This document shows positions 1 through 12,153 of a stretch of 64,000 bases of DNA, piece after piece. Both the position numbers and the translations under genes were made by a program. The stretch spans positions 166,806,118-166,870,117 of the forward strand of contig OZ023265.1 in NCBI GenBank assembly GCA_964006375.1. Direction: 5' to 3'. Position 1 is the first letter of the stretch, and each line of letters opens with the position of its first letter. Source of the DNA: Tillus elongatus (Eukaryota > Arthropoda > Insecta > Coleoptera > Cleridae). The notes beneath the pieces are model-generated. The model saw nothing but the letters and a program-made list of their open reading frames with translations. It was not told the DNA's origin and ran no database searches.

Positions 1-1652
1 CCGCAGAGTCTGCATGCGAGGTCCCCTTCGAACCGCCCCATTTTATGCAGGTGTTTCTTGACGGCCATGTGTCCCGTCAAGAGATCTGTTGTGTTTCTGA
101 GCTGTCCTCTGCTAAGGTTTAGCAGCTCCACAGCTCTCTTTGAACTGGTTCCGTCAATTATTGACTTCCCATGTCTGAGACCTGGACAGTCCGCCCAGTA
201 CACCTTGTGTTGGTTTCTGACCCAGGACTTAATGGCTCCCCTGGCAGTGCTCTTTGACACGCCCAGAGCCGGTTCTGGTCCCATAAATGGTTCTGCTGAC
301 CCTCTCTTCGCGAGACTGTCAGCTTCTTCATTGCCTTTGACCCCCGAGTGACCCGGCACCCAGATGAGGGTCACCTCATTCTGCCCAGCCAGGTCGCTCG
401 TCTCGTCTCGGCACTCACTCATCAGCCAGGAATTTACCCGTTAGCTACTTAGTGCCTTAAGGGCTGCCTGGCTGTCTGTGGCTATGAGGATCCGCTTATT
501 GGTGTAGCCCCTCCTCTTGTTCTCCCGCACACAGTGCAGGATGGCGTACATCTCGGCCTGAAACACCGTTGCATGGGCTCCGAGGGAAATACTATGACTT
601 ACCCTCGGTCCTTCCGAGTAAACACCTGCCCCCGTCCCACGCTCCCCGCCAGATTCGTCCGTGAACCAGACGAGCGCGTCCCGTGGTATGCCCGGCGTCT
701 CCTCCCGCCATGCCTCGCGATCAGGGATTTCCACTGTAAAGTTGTTTTCCCTGCACATTCGCGGGCTCGCGAAGTCTGACCTCATTTCAAGCATGGGCTC
801 CTTCACGATCTCCTGAATTTTGCAGTGGCCCCTGAAGCCTGGGTTGATCTTCAGTCTACCATTGCAGGCTAGTCTGTATAGTCCTAGCCTGGCCTCTCCC
901 ATAATAACTAAGTGTAGGGGGGGGGGAAAATCCAGAAACACCTCCATGGCGGCTGTTGGGGTTGAAGACATGGCCCCTGTGATGCCTAGGCAAGCCATCC
1001 TTTGGATCTTGCCTAGTTTTTGTTTGGCACTAGATTGTGTCACCTTAGGCCACCATACCAGTGCCGCATATGTTAACGATGGTCTGACCACTCTTGTGTA
1101 CAGCCAGTGGGCCATACTAGGTCTTAGTCCCCACGTTTTTCCATATAGCCGCCTAGTGACGGCTAAGGTCATGACTGCCTTACGCAGTATTTTTCCAATG
1201 TGACCATTCCAGGTTAGCTTAGAGTCCAATACGACCCCAAGATATTTTACCTCCCTAGCCATTGGAACGCTCCTACCGTATAGAGTGAGAGTTCTGTGGC
1301 TTTCACACTTCTTCCTCCTCGTAAACGGCACGACGGTTGCTTTCTCGGGGCTCACCCCGAGCCCTTGATCAACCGTCCACCCTTCCACCACTTTCAGTGC
1401 AGTCTGCATACGCTCCCACACTGCCTGTGTGACCTTTCCTCGGACTATGATGACAGTGTCGTCCGCATAGCCCTGTACCTCATACCCCCCTCCCGAGAGC
1501 CTCCCCAGCAGGCCGTCCACGATTAGACACCAGAGCAAGGGAGACAGAACGCTCCCCTGCGGACACCCCGCCGCGACCCCCGCCAGAAGAGTCCCTCCCG
1601 CGAGTGAGGTGAACACCGCCCTGAGCATGGAACCGACCCATCTGCAATCCTT
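1..1652 (-). pseudogene. R1/LOA-type LINE ORF2: reverse transcriptase + RNase H, one in-frame stop, runs off window
   Basis: Reading leftwards from about 1652, the frame gives the RT palm and thumb (CPQGSVLSPLL, then the catalytic GYADD about 54 residues after the Met at 1628) and an RNase H domain (FTDES, FQAEMYAI, ATDSQAAL). A TAA at 441-443 closes the open frame, but the same frame continues beyond it with the last RNase H motif (GHSGVKGNEEAD) and a C-terminal cysteine/histidine finger that leaves the window at position 1. The catalytic D-E-D-D set is therefore all present but split by one nonsense codon. Upstream of 1652 the frame meets stops and the sequence changes to the Penelope-like element, so the copy is 5'-truncated. 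RNase H plus a terminal finger is typical of R1/LOA/I-group LINEs; which of these clades is inference. Confidence 0.9.
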
Positions 1653-1660
1653 ACTCCAAT

Positions 1661-2658
1661 TTCATTATTTCTTGGACTGGTTATGTAAACCACATTTTAG
1701 TAGTTTGGTCTGGCACCATTCAGCAGCTCCATCTGTTCCTGAACTGGTTGAACAACTTACATGTTAACATCAATTTTACAATGGAGCTAGAAGTAGAGTC
1801 GTCAATCAACTTCCTAGACCTCAGACTACAAAGAAGAGGTAACTCCATAGAGTTTGATATTTACAGAAAACCCACTCAGATCACCACCTTATCCCGTACA
1901 GGTCTTGCCATCACATGTCACACAAGATGGTTTCTATCAGATTCTTGATTGATAGATTGTTTATAATCCCATTGTCTAGAGAGAATTTCGAAAAAGAGCT
2001 AAATCTTATCAAACAGTTAGCTGCCAATAACGAATATCCACTGATGCTAATACACAAGTTAGTCGAAAAGAAAAACCGCCAGTTGTTAAGGTCAATGAGT
2101 TCAAGTCTGCCTCCAGAACAATCAGAGAGACTTTCATACTTTCCGTTTACTTTTTGTGGCTCCATCACTAATACTGTTACAAGAGCACTCAAGAGAGAAA
2201 ATGTCAAGTTCTCGTTTAGATCCGCAAACACTGTAAAAAGTTTGTTTATCCAGAATAAAGACAGTATCCCAGTTCTCAAGATGTCCGGTGTTTATTGTTT
2301 AAAATGTGGTGAACCTGATTGCAACACAGTCTATGTCGGCAGGACAGGGAGAGCATTGGGTTTGAGGATTGCTGAACACCTAAGAAGCAGAAATCAACTC
2401 AATAACAACGCTTCAATTTTTGGTTGTCATTTAAGGGAGTCAAGACACCCTTTCAGTAAAGAAAACGACGCAAAAATTCTACACCCTTCCAATTTTGGCA
2501 TTGAACAGTTCATTGTTGAAGAGATGGAAATTTATAAACATATCAATTGGTCGAATAAAAATGTGGTAAATGTTTCCAATACAGACGTTACAAGTTTCTC
2601 ATCCTTATACAGTCAACTAGCAGATCACCAATCTACACATCATTCAAATAGACCATAA
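1661..2658 (+). pseudogene. Penelope-like polyprotein: RT C-terminus and GIY-YIG endonuclease, frameshifted
   Basis: In frame from 1661 the protein reads through the RT catalytic region (WTGYVNHILVVWSG) and the thumb (NFLDLRLQ, FDIYRKPT). At about 1910-1920 the frame shifts and continues as the connector and endonuclease from 1915. The endonuclease shows the paired cysteines of the Penelope-type linker (CLKCGEPDC) and the GIY-YIG core (VYVGRTGRALGLRIAEHL), ending with FIVEEMEIYKHI. In the family the RT motif is YVDD; here it is YVNH, so both metal-binding aspartates are gone. The product would be inactive through the frameshift, the RT lesion and the missing N-terminus, although the endonuclease domain still looks well preserved. 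Confidence 0.85.
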
Positions 2659-3540
2659 ATTAACTCTATGAGATGGTCTGCCCCGTGGTTTCCAGACCTG
2701 TCATTAGATTTTTATGTCCTTGCATTTTCGAGTCGATTTGTCAGTGCTGTCAGTTGTCAGGTGCCATTTCCGTTCTAGGTTTTCGAGGTCGATCTTGCTC
2801 CTTGCTTTTTTGGTCTGATCATGTCCGTCGTCACTAGAGACGTCTGTTTTAATCTTAATTTTTACAAGTTAAAACAAAAATCCGTTTTTAATTTCAATAA
2901 AAGTGGCTCCCTTTCGGGTTAGTAACACCTCTGACTCAATGGATACATCCTACAACAACAGATGAAGCGTGTTCCTTGGGCATTCAACTGTATAGTTTTT
3001 TAGTCGTGTTTAAAATGGACAAGTAAGTAGATCGCCATCTTGGAGTTTTCGTGTTTCATAAAAAATTAAAATTTGCTTCAGTTTTCACTCTTATTCGGTT
3101 AATAGGTTTAATATTCCCTGAAAGTTTCTTCTCAGCTGCATGGCTTGCTAATGTTTGTGCTGTTTGCTTTTGCTCCGATTATTACCTTTAGCTTAACCTA
3201 AAACCCTTCCAAGGGGTAGCTCTTTTTGAGACTTTTTAAGTTTTTAGAAGTTTTTACATTTAGATTCATTGTAAGTTTTAAATTCCAGGACAAAATTAGC
3301 TTTTCTTACAGCTCAATTTGACTTGTATTTGTATTTTATTGCATGTAGTGGTGTATGACTTTGTACTTGTAATCTTTGATAGCTGTGTAGTTAGACCGCT
3401 TTTAACCTTTAATTTTGACGTAGTGTTGAGGTTTAACTTCGTGTCGCCTCATTTTTATCTTGTATTCTGTATTGTACCCTTGCAGAAGTATCCCACCGGA
3501 AAAGTCAGTTTTTCTGACAAGCCTTTTGTAAATTCTAGAT

Positions 3541-3585
3541 TCCCCTGAGGATGACCGGTTAAAAAGGTCGAAACGCGTCGGGAAA
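3541..3585 (+). ncRNA. Hammerhead ribozyme-like motif of the Penelope-like element
   Basis: Core CTGAGGA (3545-3551) fits CUGANGA. Helix II is GACC (3553-3556) with GGTC (3566-3569) around a 9-base loop. GAA (3570-3572) follows, then a self-complementary helix III, ACGCGT (3573-3578), and cleavage-site C3579. Helix I is TTCCC with GGGAA (3580-3584) across the core; the 5' strand begins at 3540. One extra T (3552) sits between the core and helix II compared with the textbook ribozyme. The same extra base recurs in the motif at 59575-59621, and another base takes that place at 4104-4146. The loopless helix III suggests activity as a dimer, which is inference. Confidence 0.65.
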
Positions 3586-3867
3586 AGGAATAAAGAAATT
3601 GTTTGGAAAGAAAAAGCCTTTTTATTCAACATACCTAAAGATGTTACCCCCAAACATTTTGACGTCTAGGCACAATTATCGTAGCTTTTGGCCACAGTTA
3701 TACCCACACAAATTATTATAGTTAGGGAAAACTGCGGCATTGGTAAACAACAAATTTATAAATCATATAATATTTTATCTTGTCGTGTCACAAATCTTGT
3801 GAATAAAACTATGTATTCAGGAAACTGCGCAAGGGAATTTGAAACATATATAGTTGCAGCAGTATTT

Positions 3868-3915
3868 AAAAAAGTCTGGACGCATCAAGTGCGTTATGAT
3901 AGTGTGTTTTCATAA
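3868..3915 (+). repeat. Family R tip fragment
   Basis: An isolated 5' tip of the family R repeat: AAAAAAGTCTGGACGCATCA followed by a GTGCGTTATG box and TTTTCATAAAA. No body or right end follows, so this is a solo terminus. One base of the usual hairpin loop is changed (GCAAG to TCAAG). Confidence 0.7.
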
Positions 3916-4039
3916 AATCTAAGCATTAAATGAAACGCTTCTCTCCAGACAATAAATTTATTTAAAATGCAGTTTTAATTACAACGATTTAAGACTCAAC
4001 AGTGGGAGTCTACAGGTTAGGTTCCTAGAGGACACTATT

Positions 4040-4200
4040 AGCAACTGCTTGGCAACTAACATATAAACAGTAGTTCTAGTCTTTATTCACTTAGTTTATC
4101 CATGCCTCTGATGACGATAAATTTGTGATCGAAACGATTGTCAGGTCTAAAAACTGTATTGTGATGAGTTGGGTTCCCCAAGTTGTACTTAACCTATTTA
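4040..4200 (+). repeat. Family U (hammerhead-bearing) repeat fragment
   Basis: The fragment shares the layout of the sequences at 48890-48990 and, inverted, 59930-60020: a CTGATGA core, GAAACGAT, GTCAGGTC, then a stretch ending in GGTTC(T/C)CCAAG. No protein-coding capacity is visible. The parent element is not identified; a Penelope-type or retrozyme-like origin is plausible because of the ribozyme motif. Confidence 0.55.
4104..4146 (+). ncRNA. Hammerhead ribozyme-like motif
   Basis: Core CTGATGA (4108-4114) is followed by one extra C, helix II GAT (4116-4118) pairing with ATC (4128-4130), then GAA (4131-4133), a minimal helix III ACGA/TTGT (4134-4141) and cleavage-site C4142. Helix I is CCT (4105-4107) with AGG (4143-4145), extendable by a G-U pair. 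Short helices and the extra C make it weaker than the motif at 28616. Confidence 0.5.
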
Positions 4201-4256
4201 ACCAGAGTAATAATTTCGTAACCTGTAGCAAAATTTTAGTTCCCCTATATCAAACA

Positions 4257-5531
4257 ATTGAAAGTTGCTGCTATCATATCTCTGCGTAAAGGGGGAGATA
4301 AAAAGAATATCGATAATCATAGGCCTATTGCGTTGCTAAATACTTCTCCAAAATATTCTAAAAAATAGTTTCGCAAATAATGCAAGAATACTTGGACAGA
4401 AACAACTTAATCTCGAACCGACAGTACGGTTTTCGTAAGGGGCTCTCCATGGAATCACCTGTGACTGATTTTATGCAGGCGATACTGCAAAAGATGTATT
4501 TGAAGGAATACACCATGTGGTCATTTTTTTATCTGTCCCGTGCGTTCGACACGATAAAATCTAGCTTTGTTTGTGACAAACTGCATTACATGGGAATTTA
4601 AACAACTGGATTCGCTCATTTCTGTCTAACAGAAAACTTGTTGTTGCCTTATCAGACTCGAAATTCATAAACACTGACGCCCCACAAGGAAGCATTTTGG
4701 GCCCGCTGATGTTTCTGCTTTAGGTTAACGACTTTCCAAAACATATATCAAATGGGCTGGTATTCATGTACGCTGACGATACGTCAATTTTAGTCTCAGC
4801 CTCAAATCTTCCATCTCTATAACAAAATGAATAACGTTTTACATGAATTCAGCAGCTGGTGTACAAAAAACAGTATGATTATAAACTATGACAAGACGCA
4901 ATTGCTGTATTTTCAAACTAGGTTGAGTCCGCGTGTTGATATCAGTGTTAACTGCAATCGCAGTTCTTTAACTTCTGTTGTCTCTACATCATTTCTGGGA
5001 ACAATAATTGACAGAGTTTTCTCCTGGTCCAGTAATGTTGATGGAGTCTGCTCAAGGCTGAACAGATGTTTTTACTGCATAAAGACATTAAAGTCCTACC
5101 TTAATTTAGATGGACTGTTGACTGCGTACTATGCTCTTGGCCACTCAGCTATAAATTATAGCATTGTGTCGTGGGGTCAGGCGACGGATGCAGCTAGGGT
5201 TGTCCTACATCAAAAACGCATTATGCGCCTAGTTTTTAACCTTCAGTTTCGGGAATCTTGTAGGGAGGTTTTCAAAAATAATAAAATTTTAACATTTGTT
5301 GAGGTTTATTTACTGAAGCTAATGTGTTATGTATCTAAGAAAAGAAATAATTTGCCTCACAATTACAATTTACATAGCTATAACATTCGATTTAGGGATA
5401 ATATATATCTGAATAAACCTAATAATTCATTTTATAAAAAGTCGCCGTTGTATGCGAGTGCTTATTATTTTAATCATATTAGAGATGGTTGTGGACGCAC
5501 AAGTGTGTCCCTGTCTATCCCGTATACATGA
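4257..5531 (+). pseudogene. LINE reverse transcriptase (jockey/CR1-like), multiply broken
   Basis: RT fingers start near 4260 (RKGGDKKNIDNHRPIALLN). A stretch with ISNRQYGFRKG and SRAFDTIKS follows at 4380-4601, then, in another frame, APQGSILGPLMFLL and the catalytic MYADDTSIL (about 4678-4790), then a C-terminal region at 4827-5531 (NYDKTQLLYF, LGTIIDRVFSW, SIVSWGQATD, SPLYASAYYFNHI). There is at least one frameshift near 4600 and an in-frame TAG just after the PQG motif. The 5' part of the element, including any endonuclease, is absent. The order of motifs is typical of the RT domain of this LINE group; the exact clade is inference. Confidence 0.85.
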
Positions 5532-5790
5532 TTTGGAAAAATAATAATAAAATAAATAAATAATAATAAATAAATAAATAATTAAATAAGTAAATAAAAA
5601 AAATTAAAAAATATATAAAATAAAAACAAAACAAAAAAAGAAAGATAAAAAAATTAGAAAAAAAAAACAAGAAACAAAAAAAAACAAGATTAATTAAAAA
5701 AAGTAAAAAACATTAACGAAAAGAAAAAAAAAGAAAGAAAAAAAAGAAAGAAGAGAAAAAAAGAAACAAAAATTATTATATGTATAAATA
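5532..5790. repeat. A-rich low-complexity tract
   Basis: About 260 bases almost entirely of A with interspersed T, G and C (AATAAATAAATAAT, later AAAGAAAGAAAAAAAAGAAAG). It follows the stop of the LINE reading frame directly and probably represents that element's expanded 3' tail. Confidence 0.8.
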
Positions 5791-5849
5791 AGTTTAGATA
5801 TTGTATATTTGTATATAGGTAATATAATTCTGTCTTCTAGATTATTAAG

Positions 5850-6250
5850 GTATTTGTATATATTTGTGTATATAAAATAGCAAAAGTCTGTGGCTGATGG
5901 AATTCTGTTCCAAGGTCATAAATACCTCCACAACCACCACCACCAGAGATGGTTGTACTGTGGCGCAATTCGAGAGAGAGCTTAAGCAGTGTCTGTTTGT
6001 ACAGTGTTTTTATTCTGTCGATGAGTTCGAAAATCACTTAAGGTCATCATAGTTGTTGTGATGTCTGTTATATTTAGTCTTTTTGGTGTCGTATTTGTGA
6101 TTTCACAGTGATATGGTGTGTGACTGTTTGTATTTATATGAATATTTTGTACATTATTTTACTTAATGATTCTTAGGTTTTTATAATTTTATTGACGTGT
6201 CTATCTGAAACATTGTATCACCTCATGACAAATAAATCTATCTATCTATG
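5850..6250 (+). pseudogene. 3' end of a LINE with C-terminal ORF2 codons and (TCTA)n tail
   Basis: One frame reads FERELKQCLFVQCFYSVDEF, the usual C-terminus of jockey/CR1-like ORF2 proteins, and stops near 6045. About 180 bases of 3' UTR follow, ending in AAATAAATC and a short CTAT repeat at 6233-6249. It either belongs to the element at 4257-5531, separated from it by the A-rich tract, or to a second copy inserted next to it. Confidence 0.6.
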
Positions 6251-7104
6251 TACAGTATATGTCCAAGGCCTCCCTAATATGTGTCTGCATTGATTATAAT
6301 AATAATTTAATATTATACAAATTCCAGTTCTCCTTTAAGTAGACGTAAAGTTAAATTCGATAATACATAAATAAATAATAAAATAAAATATCGTGCAACT
6401 AATGATTTGGCCACCCACTGTATATCTAAAGGCCTAATTTCAACGCCACTCGTATTCGCCAGTGTACTAATTTTAACGAGACAAATTGAAACAACATATG
6501 TACTATGCAAATGCAGCACATTCATATATTTTTTCAAAGGTATTTGATTTCAGGAAATCAAGTTATTATATAATAAAACTGGGTTTAAAAATAATACGCT
6601 CGTAATGCAGACTCAAATTTCTTAGCACACATGTTTAGCATCTATTGTGAGACACCAGAAGCAAGAAATTCGCAATCCATAGCTGCAAAGCATCTCTCAC
6701 TATAGAGGCATCAATCTTAATTCATTACAGTCACTTAACAAAGGAGAGCTATAAAAAATTGTTATGAGAATTGACATTTTAAATTTTACAATACAAATAT
6801 CTAAGTAGTCAGTTAGATGCATTAGCATTTTAATTTTACATTGTTGTCCTCCGAAAACAAGGTTGAAATCTGAATGGTGCCTATATAGGTTCACAAGAAA
6901 ATATAGAGAAATAGGTATATTATTGTGAGTAAAATGTTTGTTTGGGAATAATAATTTCAGTGGTGATAATGATATTATGGACGTCATGTATTTCTCTATG
7001 TTATGCGAATGTATTATTATGGATATTATATTATGTCAATAGTTTTAGTTAATAAAGTAGAACAACTGCAATAAGTGAGAATAAAAGCTGTCAATGTATA
7101 TAAA
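6251..7104. other. AT-rich sequence with no recognisable feature
   Basis: No coding potential beyond short chance frames, no tRNA and no clear repeat of the families seen elsewhere. It may be ordinary intergenic or intronic DNA. Confidence 0.5.
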
Positions 7105-7565
7105 ACTCTGGACGCAGCAAGTGCGTTATGGTAGTGAATTTACATAAAACTATTTTGTGTTTTTTTTAAGAAAGCAGGCATCAATTTTGGTTACCAGTAT
7201 AATCTATATAGTCAAAACAATGTGCCATGTTTCATCAAAATAACTTTATTGTTTGAAAATTTACAAAAATTTCCGAAAGTAAACTTAAAGTGTTCAAGAA
7301 AAAACTCGTTTCTTGGTCAACCTTATAGGTTAATAGCAAATTGAGCTATTCAAATATTAAGCATTTGATCATTCGCTACCATAACGCACTTACTGCGTCC
7401 AGAATTTTTTCCTTACAAACATGCATTATATTTCGATGGAAAATGCAAAAATGCAATAACATAAGGCGCGTTTGATTGAAAAAAAAAGAAAGTTTGTATC
7501 ACCAACGACTTATGGGCCACCCTGTGAAAGTAGAAATATCTTTTTAAGATGTAGCTCAAGACACC

Positions 7566-7668
<103 letters not shown>

Positions 7669-8276
7669 TATCTTGTATAATAACGAATATATTGCGCTTT
7701 ATTGATTTTTTACGAAAATTCGACAAGAATTATATACCATTAAACGATAAACTCTATAGCTAAGACTACTGCCAAGCATCAGAGAAAGGGTCTATTTGAA
7801 ATGAATTTTCTGGAAACATTTTAGTAAAATGAAGGACAATGACGACTGAAACTAAGACTTCAGGGCTTGTAAAACATCCTTCTTGAGACATTTGATTTCC
7901 ATAGGCCGTATTAGATTCAAGTTATTTGCCTAAATGTTGCCAATTTTGACGTTTTAAATCGCAACTTTGACGTTTTAAAGAAAACCCCAATTTATTTTTC
8001 TTTAAATGCCTAAAACTTTTTTGTCTTTTGACCTACATAGCTAAATTTCGGTAGGTAACTTACCCATAAGGATATAAACCCGCGTTGCCCTTACTTTGTT
8101 AATTCCGGAGATATATATTTTTTTCGAAAGTAACACAAAATTTTCCGGGAAAACCTGGGCAGATTTTCCTGGCTAACGAACTTATCCAAGCCATTTGCAA
8201 AAGGAATTTATTCTCCAAATTCAAAATCGGCCCATTATTATTTGAGTTATCGAGGTGATACACACACACACACACT

Positions 8277-8523
<247 letters not shown>

Positions 8524-8879
8524 ATATAAAAATTGAAACTGACCCCGAATATGTGTTCTGGGGGGGCTAAATAGCGTTCATTTGAAGAAATTTTTTCAAA
8601 ATTCAAAAGTCGGGATCTCCTCATTAGTGATTTTTTTTAAGAAAATTCACTAATAAACCTAAAAAGTAACACACGTTTTTCCGTTGTTAATTATGTATTT
8701 TTCAGTTTTGTTATTAAATCATGAAGATGAAATTTAGTGTCTGATTATAACAAGTAAAAGTAATAACATTGAACATATTAAGGTGTGTCAACTCCTTTTT
8801 TCTCATAAACCATACATTCGACTTACGACAAACACGCTTTTTGAGAAAAGATCTAAAATATTATCAGTTGGTATCAAAA

Positions 8880-9874
<995 letters not shown>

Positions 9875-9949
9875 TGGAAAACGTGCATCGAGAAAAAATA
9901 CCAACAATTTACTTAACTCAACCCTTGCAGACACGCTTATTTTTTACCT

Positions 9950-10560
9950 TAGGGCGCGTCCGCGTCTTTGCCGCCCCGATAGCACCGCAGCCTTTGGCTT
10001 ATTGTGCATGCCCTTTGTTTTTTCTACTCCACCCATTCCAAAATTACTGTGCCTTGAACTAGTCTGCACAGCAATTGGTGGGATAAAGCTTTATAATGCT
10101 CTGTCTCTGGTCTAGACTGTCCGTAGATCAGTTGTCTTTTGCGGTCCAGAGCTTTACACTCGCACAAAATGTGCTGAGCTAATTTATCCCCCTCGCCGCA
10201 GAGGCTGCATGCGAGGTCCCCCTCGAACCGCCACATTTTGTGTAGGTGTTTCTTTACAGGAATGTGTCCCGTCAAGAGTCCTGTTATGTTCCTGAGCCGT
10301 CCTCTGCTAAGATTTAGCAGCTCTACAGCTCTCTAAGAACTGGGATCCCCAATTAGTATCTGAGCTCGGGACAATCTGCCCAGTATACCTTGTGCTGGTC
10401 CCTGACCAGGGACTTGACGGTTCCCCTGGCCTTGCCTTTCGATACGCCCAGGACCGGTTTTGGTCCCATAAATGGGTCTGCTGATCCTCTCGTCGCGAGA
10501 CTGTCAGCTTCTTCATTGCCTTTGACCCCCAGGTGACCCGACACGCCTATGGACACATTT
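9950..10560 (-). pseudogene. R1/LOA-type LINE 3' fragment: RNase H end, cysteine finger, 3' UTR
   Basis: Minus-strand frames at 10353-10556 (GHLGVKGNEEADSLA, WADCPE) and 10024-10275 (GHIPVKKHLHKMWRFEGD, then CSLCGEGDKLAQHILCEC, a CX2C-X8-H-X4-C finger) correspond to the protein seen at 1-420 with high similarity, so both are one LINE family. A gap and frameshift around 10310-10345 separate the two frames. The stop at 10024 is followed by a GC-rich 3' UTR down to about 9950. This copy supplies the C-terminus missing from the first. It is truncated inside RNase H at about 10560. Confidence 0.85.
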
Positions 10561-10725
10561 TAGTTTTTCTGGTATTTCTGTCCTATTGTTATTGTCCTTG
10601 AAAAAATTATCTGGCCTACCAAAATCAGCCCTGTATCTCAAAACTCTACGGAAATTATAAATTAAAATCAGCATCAGAGGATGAGTTTAATCAGCCTGTA
10701 TATCAAGAACCAACCTTTCAGGACC

Positions 10726-10967
<242 letters not shown>

Positions 10968-11260
10968 GATTCATAAGTGGTGACCAAAAATGAAACCCCA
11001 TATTCTTTGAAAAATTTTAGAGAGGGTATGTCCTATAAAAAAATTCCTATAATGCTTCATTAAAAAGATACAGGGTGTTGAAGTTGAATTTCAAAAAAAA
11101 AATCCCAATTTTTCAAAAAGTAGCACATATATTTTGCTGAAACCTCGCATGTGTAGGCTGCTATGGGAGGTGCGTATTCTACCATAACAATTGAATCGGC
11201 TAATCCAGCAGTGGCGCGCGTACCCACATGTCATCCCTCAAGAAAAAACATGTACGCCAA

Positions 11261-11262
<2 letters not shown>

Positions 11263-11342
<80 letters not shown>

Positions 11343-11353
11343 TTATTTATTTA
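11263..11353. repeat. (TA)n tract followed by (ATTT)n
   Basis: TA run to about 11338, then ATTTATTTATTTATTT. It sits in the left arm of DD41D element 1. Confidence 0.95.
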
Positions 11354-11676
11354 TTTATATGCATTAAAATTATACAGTGCATCTTACATAGAAGTTACAA
11401 ACTTGTGGCTGTAATTGATGCGATTTGGTTAAAATATTAAACTGAAACATATCAAAATCCTATTGACACTGACATTTCTTGCTATAAATTTTCGGTATTT
11501 CAAATTTACAATTTATTTATCCAATCTTCAGTTATTAGCACCTCCAATATTTCCTCTGCATCCTTAAAACTTCCCAACCACTTTACACTCCAAAATAGTT
11601 TTCTTTCAACTTTGGTTAATAATATTTTCAAACATTTTAGGACCTAAAATTGCAAGTTGTCACTGTGACATTATAT

Positions 11677-11679
<3 letters not shown>

Positions 11680-11753
<74 letters not shown>
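11680..11753. repeat. (TA)n tract, 74 bp
   Basis: TA run in the left arm of DD41D element 1, just before the inner inverted segment at 11759. Confidence 0.97.
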
Positions 11754-11756
<3 letters not shown>

Positions 11757-12153
11757 TTCAATCTTACTTTCATTCGTGAACAAAATTACTCTCTTGATAA
11801 TTTTCTGTACGACGCTTATTTTACGAGTAAGCAATGAATCAGGTAAGTGTTTTAGAGCACAGTTCATGATTTTTAACCAGTCGTTGTTTGGTAGAAAATC
11901 GCAATGATACACTTTTATGCCTCCATTGGCCTGAATACACGCACAACATCTTTTTGATATGGAAAAATTTAATGTCTTGATAATTTTTTGTACGACGATT
12001 ATCTTTGTTGTATTTTAGTAAGTAGTAGTCTGGTTTGCCAAAGTTGTCATTAAGTGTCACTTGACGTTTAGGTTAACAAAGTTATTATTTTGAATAAGTG
12101 TAAGTGGTAAACTTTATAAAATTGCAAAATTTTCTACTCTTTTACTTCTTATA

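Larger units (their letters stand above)
1655..3690 (+). mobile_element. Penelope-like retroelement, 5'-truncated
   Basis: The coding part spans about 1661-2658 and holds the end of the reverse transcriptase and a GIY-YIG endonuclease, the pair that defines Penelope-like elements. After the stop at 2656-2658 come roughly 880 bases of T-rich non-coding sequence without an open frame. Then a hammerhead-like motif follows at 3541-3585 and a short tail that includes AATAAAG. Hammerhead ribozymes are established in the pseudo-LTRs of Penelope-like elements, so the motif suits this position. The 5' boundary abuts the R1/LOA fragment at 1652 and cuts into the RT. The 3' boundary near 3690 is an estimate. 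Confidence 0.8.

Noticed and set aside
820..1203. Plus-strand open frames between 58 and 1526
   Set aside because: They lie opposite the R1/LOA ORF2, whose motifs clearly mark the minus strand as coding.
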